Source of the DNA: Candidatus Woesearchaeota archaeon
Lineage (GTDB): Archaea > Nanobdellota > Nanobdellia > Woesearchaeales > CG1-02-33-12
DNA: 30,512 nucleotides
Reading direction: 5' to 3'
Assembly (NCBI GenBank): GCA_003561825.1
Contig: PWVO01000017.1
Span: forward strand, 1-30,512
The translations under genes and the position numbers were made by a program. Below are positions 13,756 to 21,875 of this stretch, piece by piece. The notes below the pieces were generated by a model, which was not told the origin of the DNA, ran no database searches, and saw only the letters and a list, made by a program, of their open reading frames with translations. The first letter of the stretch is position 1; every line of letters starts with the position of its first letter.

Positions 13756-14379
13756 ATGGAAATCACAGCAGTTGCTTTGCACAAATGCGCCATTGTGCAT
13801 TACGGATTGAGGGCAGTATTAGAAGAGAAGTACGACTGTAACCTTCTAGGCGCTGTAAGTGCTGGTGAAGCTCAAATGCACATGAGAAGTTATGCATGTA
13901 ACATCATGTTCATAGAGCTTCCAGAATTCACAAGCAGTGTAGCAAGCTTTACATCTTCACTGCCTGTAATCTGTCTTTCTGACAGCTCGAAAGTAGATAT
14001 CCTGCAAGACGCGATTAGCCTTGGCGCATCAGGTTATTTACTTATGTCAGACGAGATAGATGAATACTATATAGTATTAGAATCGGCATTAAAAGGCAAA
14101 CTTAGAGCACGATCAGAGGACGTAAAAAGACTAATAAATAAGTTAGAAGAGAATCGGCGCGTGAGCACAGAAGCGTTATCAGATCTAACGTCACGAGAAG
14201 TAGATGTATTAGAGCTTCTCGTGCAAGGGAAAGATAACAAAGAGATAGCAGATGAGTTATCAATAGCGTATGGAACGGCAAGAAATAAAGTCTGGCAAAT
14301 ACTCTCTAAAACCCATCAACCCAATAGAACTGCTCTAGCACTGTGGGCAGTTGAAAACAACATAGTAGATAGAGAGTAA
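13756..14379 (+). CDS. NarL/LuxR-type regulator with degenerate receiver domain (207 aa)
   Basis: The first 120 residues follow a response-regulator receiver pattern, but the phospho-acceptor Asp after the third strand is replaced by Glu (E54 in IMFIELPEF) and the conserved Lys in GYLLK is Met (GYLLMSDE). Residues 144-203 are a LuxR-type helix-turn-helix (LTSREVDVLELLVQGKDNKE and IADELSIAYGTARNKVWQIL). It should bind DNA without phosphorylation, perhaps locked on. AAGGAG precedes ATG 13756. It follows the Ub-like cassette and is one candidate activator for the promoters at 19396-30062 (inference). Confidence 0.8.
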   Translation: MEITAVALHKCAIVHYGLRAVLEEKYDCNLLGAVSAGEAQMHMRSYACNIMFIELPEFTSSVASFTSSLPVICLSDSSKVDILQDAISLGASGYLLMSDEIDEYYIVLESALKGKLRARSEDVKRLINKLEENRRVSTEALSDLTSREVDVLELLVQGKDNKEIADELSIAYGTARNKVWQILSKTHQPNRTALALWAVENNIVDRE

Positions 14380-14381
14380 GC

Positions 14382-15218
14382 ATGGAGAATGTTGACTTTG
14401 GTGGAGTAATCGGCCAGCAACAGGCCAAAAACCTTCTGGTTCGTGCTAAAGAGAATAGGATGAACATCTTATTCGTTGCACCACCAGGGTACGGAAAAAC
14501 TCTATTGGCTCGGAAATACTTAGAATCATTTAACTCATCCATTGTAGAAATAAACGGCACAGAGAAAATAAGCAATATAGTAGAGAAGATTAATAAAAAC
14601 TCTGACAAACCCATCTTGATAGATGAAGCACATAAGATGAGAGGGTCGGAAGCGATATATAAACATCTTGATGGAGAAGTTGAGAGAAGACCAACATTTG
14701 AAGATCTTACATTAGATATAACTGATATTGATCTAAGTATCATCTTTGCATTAGCTACTACTGACGAGGGCAGATTAACAGATGCTCTTGTTAGCAGATT
14801 AGTAAAAGTAGCATTAAGACCCTACAGTCATGATGACTTAGTAGAAATAGCTAAGCTAGAACACAAACACAAAAAAGATGTTTTAGCTGAAATAGCAACA
14901 TTAGCTAGAGGGAATCCAAGGAGGGTCAAGTTATTGTCAAAACTGCTTTCAGGTAGATCGCTTAAGAGTGGTCGAGATGTACAATCTCAGTTACAACTAC
15001 TGGGACTGCCAATGGGATTAGATGCAAGAGAAAGTAGGATGATGAAAATATTAGTGAGCAAGCCAAGAGGTATAAGTACTATAGCTGGTTTAATGTCAAC
15101 AGATTCTCATACAATTAGGATGATAGAAAGCGACCTCATACAGTCTGGGCTAGTAGAGGTTACATCGAAAGGTAGATCTCTTACAAGTGATGGCATCGAG
15201 GTCGCAAAGGAGTTGTGA
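14382..15218 (+). CDS. RuvB-like AAA+ ATPase (278 aa)
   Basis: Walker A is APPGYGKT (33-40) and Walker B with DEAH is at 81-84. Sensor ATTDEGRLTDALVSRL (125-140) and a C-terminal winged helix (LDARESRMMKILVSKPRG through LVEVTSKGRSLTSDGIEVA) match RuvB, the branch-migration motor. It is shorter than bacterial RuvB (about 335 aa), mainly in the lid and sensor regions. No RuvA is nearby, so it may use host RuvA or act as another clamp or helicase loader. ATG 14382 comes 2 nt after the regulator's stop. Confidence 0.8.
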   Translation: MENVDFGGVIGQQQAKNLLVRAKENRMNILFVAPPGYGKTLLARKYLESFNSSIVEINGTEKISNIVEKINKNSDKPILIDEAHKMRGSEAIYKHLDGEVERRPTFEDLTLDITDIDLSIIFALATTDEGRLTDALVSRLVKVALRPYSHDDLVEIAKLEHKHKKDVLAEIATLARGNPRRVKLLSKLLSGRSLKSGRDVQSQLQLLGLPMGLDARESRMMKILVSKPRGISTIAGLMSTDSHTIRMIESDLIQSGLVEVTSKGRSLTSDGIEVAKEL

Positions 15219-15219
15219 G

Positions 15220-15438
15220 ATGTGTAAAGAACTCAAGAAGACAATTAGAACGATGGCAAGCAGAATGGAGTACAGGCTTTCTGACGATGAAATAAACTTT
15301 ATTATAACAAGGGCCTGTGATAATACACATTTTAGGAAACAACTGAGATGGATAGTACAACTATGCGTAGAGGATTTCATAGAAGATCAATATGCTAAAC
15401 ATGCAGACTTCATAAATGATTTGATGGATGATGTTTGA
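15220..15438 (+). CDS. Small helical protein (72 aa)
   Basis: AAAGGAG (15206-15212) selects ATG 15220, 1 nt after the RuvB-like stop. The N-terminus has a CKELKK segment preceded by Met, and the rest is helical with Cys in CVEDF. It could be a partner of the RuvB-like protein because of coupling, but no motif shows this. Confidence 0.6.
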   Translation: MCKELKKTIRTMASRMEYRLSDDEINFIITRACDNTHFRKQLRWIVQLCVEDFIEDQYAKHADFINDLMDDV

Positions 15439-15454
15439 TTAAGGAGAAAACAAC

Positions 15455-15832
15455 ATGACCAAAATAGAAACTACGGACACAGTGCAAGAAGCAATCATCA
15501 AGATGTCAGACGGAAACCCAGGTGCAGTAAGGGTTCTGTGTGATGTAATAAATAACGGCAGAGCTATAGATCCAGATAGTGCGATGGGGTCATTTGGGTC
15601 TATAGCAATCTTGGATATGTTAGAGATTTATGGGTCTGGGATATGGATGCTTTACAAGGATGTATGCGGAGAAGATATCGTAAAGATGATTGCCGTACTT
15701 CGCGCATGGCAGATCGGGTTGGTTTCAGCATCTACAATTACTTATGCTATGGAAAATCGTGGAGATGGTTTAGATGTAGATGATGTGCTATCTCGAGTAC
15801 AAGAAAGATTACCAGACTTTGGAAAGGAGTGA
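15455..15832 (+). CDS. Conserved phage protein of the MSDGNPGA type (125 aa)
   Basis: The segment KMSDGNPGAVRVLCDVI, then SIAILDMLEIYGSGIWMLYKDVCG and a C-terminal LPDF, matches a family I recall as widespread in phages, with no known function. The fold seems mainly helical. AAGGAG precedes ATG 15455. It sits directly before the RNA ligase. Confidence 0.7.
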   Translation: MTKIETTDTVQEAIIKMSDGNPGAVRVLCDVINNGRAIDPDSAMGSFGSIAILDMLEIYGSGIWMLYKDVCGEDIVKMIAVLRAWQIGLVSASTITYAMENRGDGLDVDDVLSRVQERLPDFGKE

Positions 15833-15839
15833 AGACACA

Positions 15840-16514
15840 ATGAGGTACTCAAAGATTCAGACATTGTATAATCGTGACACCGATGGTAATTTCGGTGTTA
15901 TACCAGGGCAATTTAGATGTGACGAATTTGCCTTGATTAGCAAATGGCTCATTACTGAGAAGATAGATGGGCGCAACCATCGAGTTATGCTGTTTGCAGA
16001 TGGTCATGTAGAACATCGAGGTCGTACTGACCGTGCTCAGTTTGCACCCTTCATGATGGATGCTGCCCAACGGCTGGTAGACAATAACACGTTGCGGACA
16101 GTCATTGAGCAAGATGTCAATGGTGAATGGCCGATGACTATTCTGTATGGCGAGCTTTATGGCCCGAAGATTCAATCGGGCGGGAAGTATTGTGATAATA
16201 TCAGGTTACGCTTATTCGATGTTAGAATTGGTGACTGGTGGCTAAATTACAAAGATGTAGTATCAATATCTGGAAAGCTAAACTTAGGTTATGCGCCCGT
16301 ATTAGCAGTCGAAGCTGATTGGGTTCCTACTTGCAAGGCTGAGCTTTTGGATTTATTTCCATACAATTGCAGTGTAATAAACAAAAGAGAAAATGTTGAA
16401 CCAGAAGGCATCGTAGCTCGCACTGATCCACTCTTACTCAATCGTAGGGGTGAGCGGGTGATGTGGAAGTTGAAGGTCTCAGACTTTAAGGGGAAGGGAC
16501 ACAATTCCAGATGA
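15840..16514 (+). CDS. RNA ligase, Rnl2/nucleotidyltransferase family (224 aa)
   Basis: K41-I-D43-G44 in TEKIDGRNHR is the adenylation motif with the nucleophilic Lys. ILYGELYGPK (E105) is motif III, VEPEGIVAR (186-194) is motif IV, and VMWKLK (K210, K212) is motif V. This is the set of the RNA/DNA ligase superfamily. The length and the Rnl2-like order suggest an RNA ligase that seals nicks in duplex RNA or repairs cleaved tRNA. The open frame is longer, but AAAGGAG supports ATG 15840. It overlaps the next gene by 4 nt. Confidence 0.8.
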   Translation: MRYSKIQTLYNRDTDGNFGVIPGQFRCDEFALISKWLITEKIDGRNHRVMLFADGHVEHRGRTDRAQFAPFMMDAAQRLVDNNTLRTVIEQDVNGEWPMTILYGELYGPKIQSGGKYCDNIRLRLFDVRIGDWWLNYKDVVSISGKLNLGYAPVLAVEADWVPTCKAELLDLFPYNCSVINKRENVEPEGIVARTDPLLLNRRGERVMWKLKVSDFKGKGHNSR

Positions 16515-16711
16515 TTAAAGTTGGCGAGGTATTATATACGATGAATAATCGTGACGAGTTTACATCAGTTGAGACTCATCACGCAATGATAAGCATTACT
16601 GAGAGGGACAGCGAGACAGTTATAAATATCACATCGTGCACAGAGAAGATAATTGACTTAGTATGGGTAATACCAGATAGGATTGTTACCTGCAAAATAA
16701 GGAGGGAGTGA
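16511..16711 (+). CDS. Hypothetical protein (66 aa)
   Basis: ATG 16511 overlaps the ligase TGA. The product seems beta-rich (VINITSCTEKIIDLVWVIPD) and resembles no family I know. The next gene's SD GGAGGG lies in its last codons. Confidence 0.6.
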   Translation: MIKVGEVLYTMNNRDEFTSVETHHAMISITERDSETVINITSCTEKIIDLVWVIPDRIVTCKIRRE

Positions 16712-16714
16712 TGA

Positions 16715-16819
16715 ATGTCCATCCATAGCTGTGGAGACTGTAATACTGCCAAGAGTAATAGATCATTAGAAGAATACAAAAAATGGATAAAGCGAAGCTA
16801 TGAACAGATGTTCACATAG
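16715..16819 (+). CDS. Tiny Cys-containing peptide (34 aa)
   Basis: GGAGGG (16701-16706) is 8 nt before ATG 16715. The frame ends at TAG 16817-16819 and the next SD follows at once. It has a CGDC pair near the N-terminus and a charged helix. It might be half of a zinc site. Coding is supported only by the SD and spacing. Confidence 0.45.
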   Translation: MSIHSCGDCNTAKSNRSLEEYKKWIKRSYEQMFT

Positions 16820-16834
16820 AAAGGAGTGCGTGTG

Positions 16835-17152
16835 ATGTTTGAGAAGAATATACACCCTTATATGGGTGTGAGCTGTGATCACATTAAAGAATTCAGCAAC
16901 GGAAGAAAGTTCAGAATCATTCTTTACTCTGCCTACAACGCGAGAGGGCTTATTGGATGCGAAAACAATGGGATAGCCATTTTGGACGAAGACAATCTCA
17001 TGGTGGTCGTGGACAGCATCGCACAACAAGGAACAGGGTATTTTGGGCCAAGCGAAGAACAGCTTGCAACATTTGATGATCTTATAGATATGGATTGGGA
17101 AGAGTTCAGGCAGGAAGTAAACAAAGCCAGAAGATTAAGGAGACCGATATAA
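16835..17152 (+). CDS. Hypothetical protein (105 aa)
   Basis: AAGGAG (16821-16826) fits ATG 16835. The N-terminal 75 residues look alpha/beta (RKFRIILYSAYNARGLIGC, GIAILDEDNLMVVVDSI). The end is a basic helix. No known motif. Confidence 0.6.
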   Translation: MFEKNIHPYMGVSCDHIKEFSNGRKFRIILYSAYNARGLIGCENNGIAILDEDNLMVVVDSIAQQGTGYFGPSEEQLATFDDLIDMDWEEFRQEVNKARRLRRPI

Positions 17153-17154
17153 CA

Positions 17155-17511
17155 ATGGACTTCATAACAGACTATAAGATGTGTGATGCATGCCTGGCCG
17201 TTATCGCACGGGTGGCCGAGATGTTTCAGGACGATGTGCTAGGAGACACTGATGACCCGGAAGCTCCGCTTATGTATACATCAGATAACTACCTTCTTTG
17301 TGGAGCAACGGCATGCAAGGCAATAACAGATGGAACAAGGCCTTCGTCTGGAGATAGAGTAATGACCAAGTACGGACTTGCTGAAGTAATAGAGTGGGTT
17401 CATGGACTTGGTGAATATGAGCTTAGACTTGTAGATCATCCTCCCTGCTTAGAGTTCACAGACATAGTATATCAACCACCAAGAAACATTAACCCTATAA
17501 AAGGAGAATGA
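17155..17511 (+). CDS. Cys-containing hypothetical protein (118 aa)
   Basis: ATG 17155 comes 2 nt after the previous stop, behind AAGGAG near 17137. CDAC near residue 10 and later single Cys residues may bind metal. The segment SGDRVMTKYGLAEVIEWVHG resembles small beta-barrel (KOW-like) folds. This is an impression only. Confidence 0.55.
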   Translation: MDFITDYKMCDACLAVIARVAEMFQDDVLGDTDDPEAPLMYTSDNYLLCGATACKAITDGTRPSSGDRVMTKYGLAEVIEWVHGLGEYELRLVDHPPCLEFTDIVYQPPRNINPIKGE

Positions 17512-17512
17512 C

Positions 17513-17890
17513 ATGAGTACTGCAGTGCCACCTATGCACACTATAAGCATGAGCGTGCTAGAGATTATTCTTACAGCAATACCGTTTGTTCTTGCTATTG
17601 GACTGCTGGCATTGACATGGAGGCTCAATATAGTTTCAAAGATGTATAGGTTGTCAGCAGAAGTCCTTCGTGTTATGGGGGATACAATAAGGAACATAGC
17701 TGAAGAGGACGAACTCTCAGAAGGACAAAGAATATATATCGTGATGACAGCAAGGTACGTGCTCGACAACTGGGAAGAGACTTATGATTTAGAGGATAGC
17801 TGGAGAAGCTACAAGGAGGCAGAAGATAAGGAACAGTGGGTACATGATAAAGTATACAGCTTATTGAAATTGGAGGAAATACAACAATGA
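17513..17890 (+). CDS. Single-pass membrane protein with acidic tail (125 aa)
   Basis: AAAGGAG precedes ATG 17513. Residues about 14-36 are strongly hydrophobic (VLEIILTAIPFVLAIGLLAL), then come a basic stretch and a charged helical tail. It is coupled by ATGA to the lytic transglycosylase, so it may act in lysis, for example as a holin- or spanin-like partner. This is inference. Confidence 0.6.
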   Translation: MSTAVPPMHTISMSVLEIILTAIPFVLAIGLLALTWRLNIVSKMYRLSAEVLRVMGDTIRNIAEEDELSEGQRIYIVMTARYVLDNWEETYDLEDSWRSYKEAEDKEQWVHDKVYSLLKLEEIQQ

Positions 17891-18459
17891 TTACTCAGAA
17901 GAAAATAAAGATGCTAACAACGGTAGGTATTCTATATGTAATAGTAGCATCCCTGATACTACAGAGACCTAAGGATGCAGGCGCAATATCAGTAGATAAT
18001 GCTGTTGCACCAGAAGTGCAACAAACCGAAATAATAATTGAGAGTATAAACAACAATGAACTATCTCCTTTCTGGTCGTCACAGATAGCGAGATGGAATC
18101 ACTTAATCACGAAAAGGGAATTTGATGCGAACCTTCTTGCTGCAATTATGCATGTCGAAAGCGGTGGCAGGCCAGATGCTATAAGCTCTGCAGGAGCAAC
18201 AGGCTTAATGCAAGTGATGCCTCAAAGCGCAATTGCAGGGAGGCCCACAACACAGCAACTACTTAATCCCGAAGTTAATGTGAATTGGGGAATTAGAATA
18301 TTGAGAGAATATACAGATCAATTTGGTGGCGATATCAGGCTTGGCCTTGGGGCATATTACATGGGGCCGAGCAGGGCTAACACAGATGGCGGTAGATGGT
18401 ACGCGGATAAGGTGTTGAGTTTGTACGCAAGAAGCCTATTGCACCGAGACGACGGCTGA
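17887..18459 (+). CDS. Membrane-anchored lytic transglycosylase, SLT fold (190 aa)
   Basis: After a hydrophobic anchor (about residues 11-25), the SLT domain shows FDANLLAAIMHVESGGRPDA with the catalytic Glu (E91), SSAGATGLMQVMP, the NVNWGIRIL motif and LGLGAYYMGPS. Such enzymes cut peptidoglycan between MurNAc and GlcNAc. With no endolysin elsewhere in the window, it may be the lysis enzyme, with the N-terminus acting as a signal-anchor. It shares ATGA with the membrane protein upstream. Confidence 0.8.
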   Translation: MITQKKIKMLTTVGILYVIVASLILQRPKDAGAISVDNAVAPEVQQTEIIIESINNNELSPFWSSQIARWNHLITKREFDANLLAAIMHVESGGRPDAISSAGATGLMQVMPQSAIAGRPTTQQLLNPEVNVNWGIRILREYTDQFGGDIRLGLGAYYMGPSRANTDGGRWYADKVLSLYARSLLHRDDG

Positions 18460-18462
18460 AAA

Positions 18463-18487
18463 TACATCGTGTTTGATGTAATCAAAC
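18463..18487 (+). other. Two overlapping, mutually exclusive small hairpins
   Basis: TACATC/GATGTA (18463-18480) and GTTTGAT/ATCAAAC (18471-18487) share bases, so only one can form at a time. They lie between the transglycosylase and the next SD. A switch or a weak terminator is possible. Confidence 0.35.
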
Positions 18488-18515
18488 CTAGGTAGCATTA
18501 GTTTAAGGAGGGAAT

Positions 18516-18758
18516 ATGAGCAAAACACCAGCAGGAAGAATAACAAAAGGGAAGTACCTTGAGAGCTTCACTGAAGCTTATAGAAAGACTGAGAAGTCAA
18601 AACAATGGTCTGTATACAAACCTGGATTCGTATATGCTATGACTATTGAATTTACAGAGCCACGAACTATTGAGGATGCAATAGATTATTACTTATCCTG
18701 GTCGGGACAGGACGATATGATAGAAGAAATACAGTTTTGGAAAAGCTCATCAGATTAA
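18516..18758 (+). CDS. Hypothetical basic protein (80 aa)
   Basis: AAGGAGGG precedes ATG 18516. A basic N-terminus is followed by YAMTIEFTEPRTIEDAIDYY, which fits an alpha/beta domain. Not recognised. It precedes a gene of the same length. Confidence 0.6.
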   Translation: MSKTPAGRITKGKYLESFTEAYRKTEKSKQWSVYKPGFVYAMTIEFTEPRTIEDAIDYYLSWSGQDDMIEEIQFWKSSSD

Positions 18759-18770
18759 GGAGGGAGAATA

Positions 18771-19013
18771 ATGCCAGCATTTATAACAACTGTAAAAATT
18801 GTTCACGTCTCAGAAAATGAACAGTCTGCATTTGAACACATTGAGAAATTGTTTAATAGTGTTTATGATGACTACGTACTCGACTGGTGGTATATACAGC
18901 GACCAAGGCGCCATCTGGTTATAGAGATTGAATCTGGATGCGTAAGAGAAGTTTATACTACTGATGGTAGTGCATATACTATTGTTGATCATGATATAAA
19001 AGATGATAGGTAG
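18771..19013 (+). CDS. Hypothetical protein (80 aa)
   Basis: AAGGAGGG precedes ATG 18771. The pattern strand-helix-strand (FITTVKIVHV, EHIEKLFNSVYDDY, HLVIEIESG) suggests a small alpha/beta domain. It equals its upstream neighbour in length and has a similar layout, so they may be diverged copies. Confidence 0.6.
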   Translation: MPAFITTVKIVHVSENEQSAFEHIEKLFNSVYDDYVLDWWYIQRPRRHLVIEIESGCVREVYTTDGSAYTIVDHDIKDDR

Positions 19014-19027
19014 CAAGAGGATTGATT

Positions 19028-19315
19028 ATGGATAAGATAAAGAAAAGACTCAGAAGGATATTAGACAGGCATAATCCCGATTGGGACCTAATATGTAATG
19101 AGCCTATAGTAACGTGGTCGGATAATGAGCTTGCAAGTGTAATCGAGATGTTGATTGTTAAAATTGAAACCTTGCAAGAAAGAATAGATCAAATGACACA
19201 AATACAAGACGGACAGGTTCATGTTATGGGATCTGTAGATACAGAATATGCTGAGATTGAAAACGAAGAAGAGAAAATCATAGAAGATTATTGGAAGAAA
19301 GACTGGGGCTACTAG
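19028..19315 (+). CDS. Acidic helical protein (95 aa), last gene of the operon
   Basis: ATG 19028 is preferred to the upstream TTG because of the position of AGAGG. A basic N-terminal helix (KIKKRLRRILDRH) is followed by a long helix and an acidic tail. It ends 24 nt before a strong intrinsic terminator, so it closes the operon. Not recognised. Confidence 0.6.
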   Translation: MDKIKKRLRRILDRHNPDWDLICNEPIVTWSDNELASVIEMLIVKIETLQERIDQMTQIQDGQVHVMGSVDTEYAEIENEEEKIIEDYWKKDWGY

Positions 19316-19339
19316 GAGATCGAGATATACTAACCATCT

Positions 19340-19391
19340 AAAAAAGGGGGGGTTGGGTGGAGCTTTATGCTCTGCTCAGCCCCCTTTTTTT
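19340..19391. terminator. Intrinsic terminator, usable on both strands
   Basis: A-tract, G-rich arm, loop TTTAT and C-rich arm form about 16 continuous pairs (some G-U), followed by seven T (19385-19391). The preceding A-run gives a U-tract in the other direction too. It separates the 13756-19315 genes from the next regulon. Confidence 0.9.
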
Positions 19392-19395
19392 GTGT

Positions 19396-19507
19396 GTGAC
19401 AAATGTCACGGATGACAAATGTCATGGTAAAAATATCCACTCATGACAAATGTCATGGAAAAGAGGTGTGTTCGTAACTACGTACTATATACACATCATG
19501 GTATAAT
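19396..19507 (+). promoter_or_regulatory. Promoter with three TGACAAATGTCA boxes (MoxR operon)
   Basis: Palindromes TGACAAATGTCA occur at 19397-19408, 19413-19424 and 19444-19455. TACGTA (19479-19484) and an extended -10 TGGTATAAT (TATAAT 19502-19507) are 17 bp apart. The nearest box is centred about 64 bp upstream of the expected start, as at activator-dependent promoters. The same design recurs at 23367 and 29972. Confidence 0.75.
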
Positions 19508-19565
19508 GACCCCATTAGTTAGGCCGCACCCCACTTAACGTACTGCTCAATAAGGAGAAACAAAA

Positions 19566-20627
19566 TTGAGAATCGGATTAGTTTCAAAACTTTGCGCCCA
19601 GCTCAAACCTGGGCTTCCACCTGTACTTTTCGTAGGAAGTACAGGTATAGGAAAGACACAAGCAATAGCTCAAGGAGCCGAGTTGTCTGGAAGAACTCTC
19701 GTAGCCGTTCCCCCTCTTTCTACGATGTTGCCCGAAGATGCTTCAGGAATCCCCATACCTCACAAGGAAGAAGGTGTTGTAGAATTTATGCCACCTGACT
19801 TCTGGAAGATACCTGGGAATGCACTACTGTTCTTAGATGAGTTAAATTTAGCGAGACAGGATGTTTTATGCGCCTTGTGCAGTGTGCTTTGGCCTCTTGC
19901 AGATGGTAAGAGAAAGATTGGAAGTATAAATATTCCAGAGGATACACTTGTTGTATCAGCAGCGATGCCACCATCTAGCGGTGTGACAGTTAGGCAGCTA
20001 CCACACTTTCTGAGATCGAGACTCGCTATCATCTCTGTCGAAAGTCATCTGGATGATTGGATTGTATGGGCGCAGCTTAATCAGTTAGATCCTGCTGTAA
20101 TTGCATTTATCACTAGAAATCCTAACTTGTTAGCTCCCGACCCTCCTAACAGTCAAGAGCTTGAGGCTTTCCCCACGCCAAGAGCATGGCAAGCAGTATC
20201 TGACTCTTTGATCTTTGAGAAGCTTGAGACAGAGCTTTGTGAGCAACGCATAGCAGGACTTGTTGGACCTGGTGCATGCAATGACTTCATGCAATTTAGG
20301 TACAATATGTCGAGATTGCCCGACCCAATCGATGTGATAACAGGAGTAATTGACTTTCCCTCTGAGACTTCGGTGCAAATAGCAACTAGTGCTGCTATTG
20401 CCGAGTACCTATTAACTAATGCAAATGAAGAGCTTGTTAAAATGTATCTCAAAAATTCGTTAGAATGGCCCGCAGAATTGGTAACAGCTTATCAGTTCCC
20501 TGTATTCCAGGCGGCAACACCTAAATGGAGAAGAGATGTTGGACTTGAACTAACTCAGATTAGCGTAAGCAACCCAGAATGGGTTGAAAGATTCAAGTCG
20601 TTATTCTCAGCAATTCACAATGTCTAA
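19566..20627 (+). CDS. MoxR-type AAA+ ATPase (353 aa), TTG start
   Basis: AAGGAG (near 19553) lies 8 nt before TTG 19566, and no better ATG exists. Walker A is GSTGIGKT (24-31), Walker B is LLFLDELN (87-94), SAAMPPSSG is sensor 1, and RSR near 150 supplies the arginine finger. MoxR ATPases remodel proteins together with a VWA-domain partner. Such a partner with an HELLH motif lies at 22221-23369. It overlaps the methyltransferase gene by 8 nt. Confidence 0.8.
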   Translation: MRIGLVSKLCAQLKPGLPPVLFVGSTGIGKTQAIAQGAELSGRTLVAVPPLSTMLPEDASGIPIPHKEEGVVEFMPPDFWKIPGNALLFLDELNLARQDVLCALCSVLWPLADGKRKIGSINIPEDTLVVSAAMPPSSGVTVRQLPHFLRSRLAIISVESHLDDWIVWAQLNQLDPAVIAFITRNPNLLAPDPPNSQELEAFPTPRAWQAVSDSLIFEKLETELCEQRIAGLVGPGACNDFMQFRYNMSRLPDPIDVITGVIDFPSETSVQIATSAAIAEYLLTNANEELVKMYLKNSLEWPAELVTAYQFPVFQAATPKWRRDVGLELTQISVSNPEWVERFKSLFSAIHNV

Positions 20628-21372
20628 AAACACTGAGATGCGCCCCGAAATACCCCCCACCCTACTGGTAAATGGAGATAGCATATCTATACTTGATGGA
20701 TTTATAAATTCAGGGATAAAAGCTGACTTAATAATTACTGACCCACCGTATAAAATGACTAGTAGAGGAAACCCCGGTGGTACTGGTGGTATGCTGAAAA
20801 AGAACATTGTGATGTCAGGCCAAGTATTCCAACATAATTATTTAGAGATTGATGACTGGATAGGAAAACTTTATGAGGTACTACAAGAATCAGGGCATTG
20901 TTATATTATGACGAATGATAAGAATCTTAAAGATTATCTAGTTTCAATAGAGAATGCCGGATTTAATGTCTTTAAGACTTTAATATGGGATAAAGTAACT
21001 CCTATAGTAAACATGTATTATATGAACGTACATGAATATATTATTTTCTGTCGTAAAGGTCGTGCGAAGAAAATAAACAACTGTGGTACGAAAAGCATAC
21101 TACAAATACCAAATAATAAACTTAAAGATGACGAAGGGAACAATTTACATGATACCGAAAAACCTGTAGGATTGATGAGAATATTAATTGAGAACTCTTC
21201 AAGAGAAAGAGATTTGGTACTAGATCCATTTATGGGGATCGGTTCTACGGGCGTAGCAGCTATACAGACTAATAGAAGATTTATTGGAATAGAACAATCC
21301 ATTGATTATTGCTTTATAGCTAAAAACAGAATGAATTCGCCGTCGAGTTTAAATCTATTTAAGTGGAGATAA
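20620..21372 (+). CDS. DNA methyltransferase, DPPY (N6-adenine or N4-cytosine) type (250 aa)
   Basis: DPPY at residues 41-44 (catalytic motif IV) precedes DPFMGIGSTG (202-211, SAM-binding motif I), the beta-class order. HDTEKP (177-182) is the usual motif near the SAM site. ATG 20620 starts inside the end of the MoxR gene; no clear SD. No restriction enzyme is seen, so it is likely an orphan methylase that protects the phage DNA from host restriction. Target sequence cannot be told. Confidence 0.85.
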   Translation: MSKNTEMRPEIPPTLLVNGDSISILDGFINSGIKADLIITDPPYKMTSRGNPGGTGGMLKKNIVMSGQVFQHNYLEIDDWIGKLYEVLQESGHCYIMTNDKNLKDYLVSIENAGFNVFKTLIWDKVTPIVNMYYMNVHEYIIFCRKGRAKKINNCGTKSILQIPNNKLKDDEGNNLHDTEKPVGLMRILIENSSRERDLVLDPFMGIGSTGVAAIQTNRRFIGIEQSIDYCFIAKNRMNSPSSLNLFKWR

Positions 21373-21379
21373 AAAAGAA

Positions 21380-21676
21380 ATGTTAGATATAAATGACTTG
21401 CCAGCAGATAAACTAAGAGAAGAAGATTTAATAGGTGGAAGCATGAGTCGTAGAGAGAAGATGAGCTTAATTGAAAGTATTGCGAATGAGTTATCAGATC
21501 CAGACGGCCCATGTCCTGAAGCAGCTTGTGTATTATATGGATTGCTTGCTGTGATGGAAATAGGAGAAGAAATAACCTACATGATTCACTGTGCTACTAT
21601 TACACAGCAATTACAAGAAACACAGAGATGGAAAGAAAGACAAAGAGTTACAAATGTCACTAATACAAATATCTAA
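21380..21676 (+). CDS. Helical hypothetical protein (98 aa)
   Basis: ATG 21380 follows a weak A/G-rich SD, 7 nt after the methyltransferase stop. The protein is helical with charged ends; the segment PEAACVLYGLLAVMEIGEEI is hydrophobic. It overlaps the next gene by 23 nt. No family recognised. Confidence 0.55.
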   Translation: MLDINDLPADKLREEDLIGGSMSRREKMSLIESIANELSDPDGPCPEAACVLYGLLAVMEIGEEITYMIHCATITQQLQETQRWKERQRVTNVTNTNI

Positions 21677-21866
21677 ACTAGGATTACATAAGCTAGAAAA
21701 GCAGTATGAAGATATATGTAGAAAATGCGGAAAAGAAAGGACTCGAGATGAGGAGAGTAAAGTTTCAGAGTATTTTGCTAAGGGGATGTGTCGCCCTTGT
21801 TATTATAAGAAGCTAAAAAAGAAACGCAAGAAAGGATTACACGGAATGCACGGAGATGGAATATAG
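21654..21866 (+). CDS. Small basic zinc-finger protein (70 aa)
   Basis: CRKCGKE and CRPCYYKK, about 24 residues apart, form one zinc site. The tail is very basic (KKLKKKRKKGLHG), so nucleic-acid binding is likely. ATG 21654 lacks a strong SD and lies inside the previous gene, so the start is uncertain. Confidence 0.5.
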   Translation: MSLIQISKLGLHKLEKQYEDICRKCGKERTRDEESKVSEYFAKGMCRPCYYKKLKKKRKKGLHGMHGDGI

Positions 21867-21875
21867 GTAGTCGAT

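Noticed and set aside
20584..20619. TTG start of the first methyltransferase upstream of ATG 20620
   Set aside because: No SD and no conserved motif in the extra residues.
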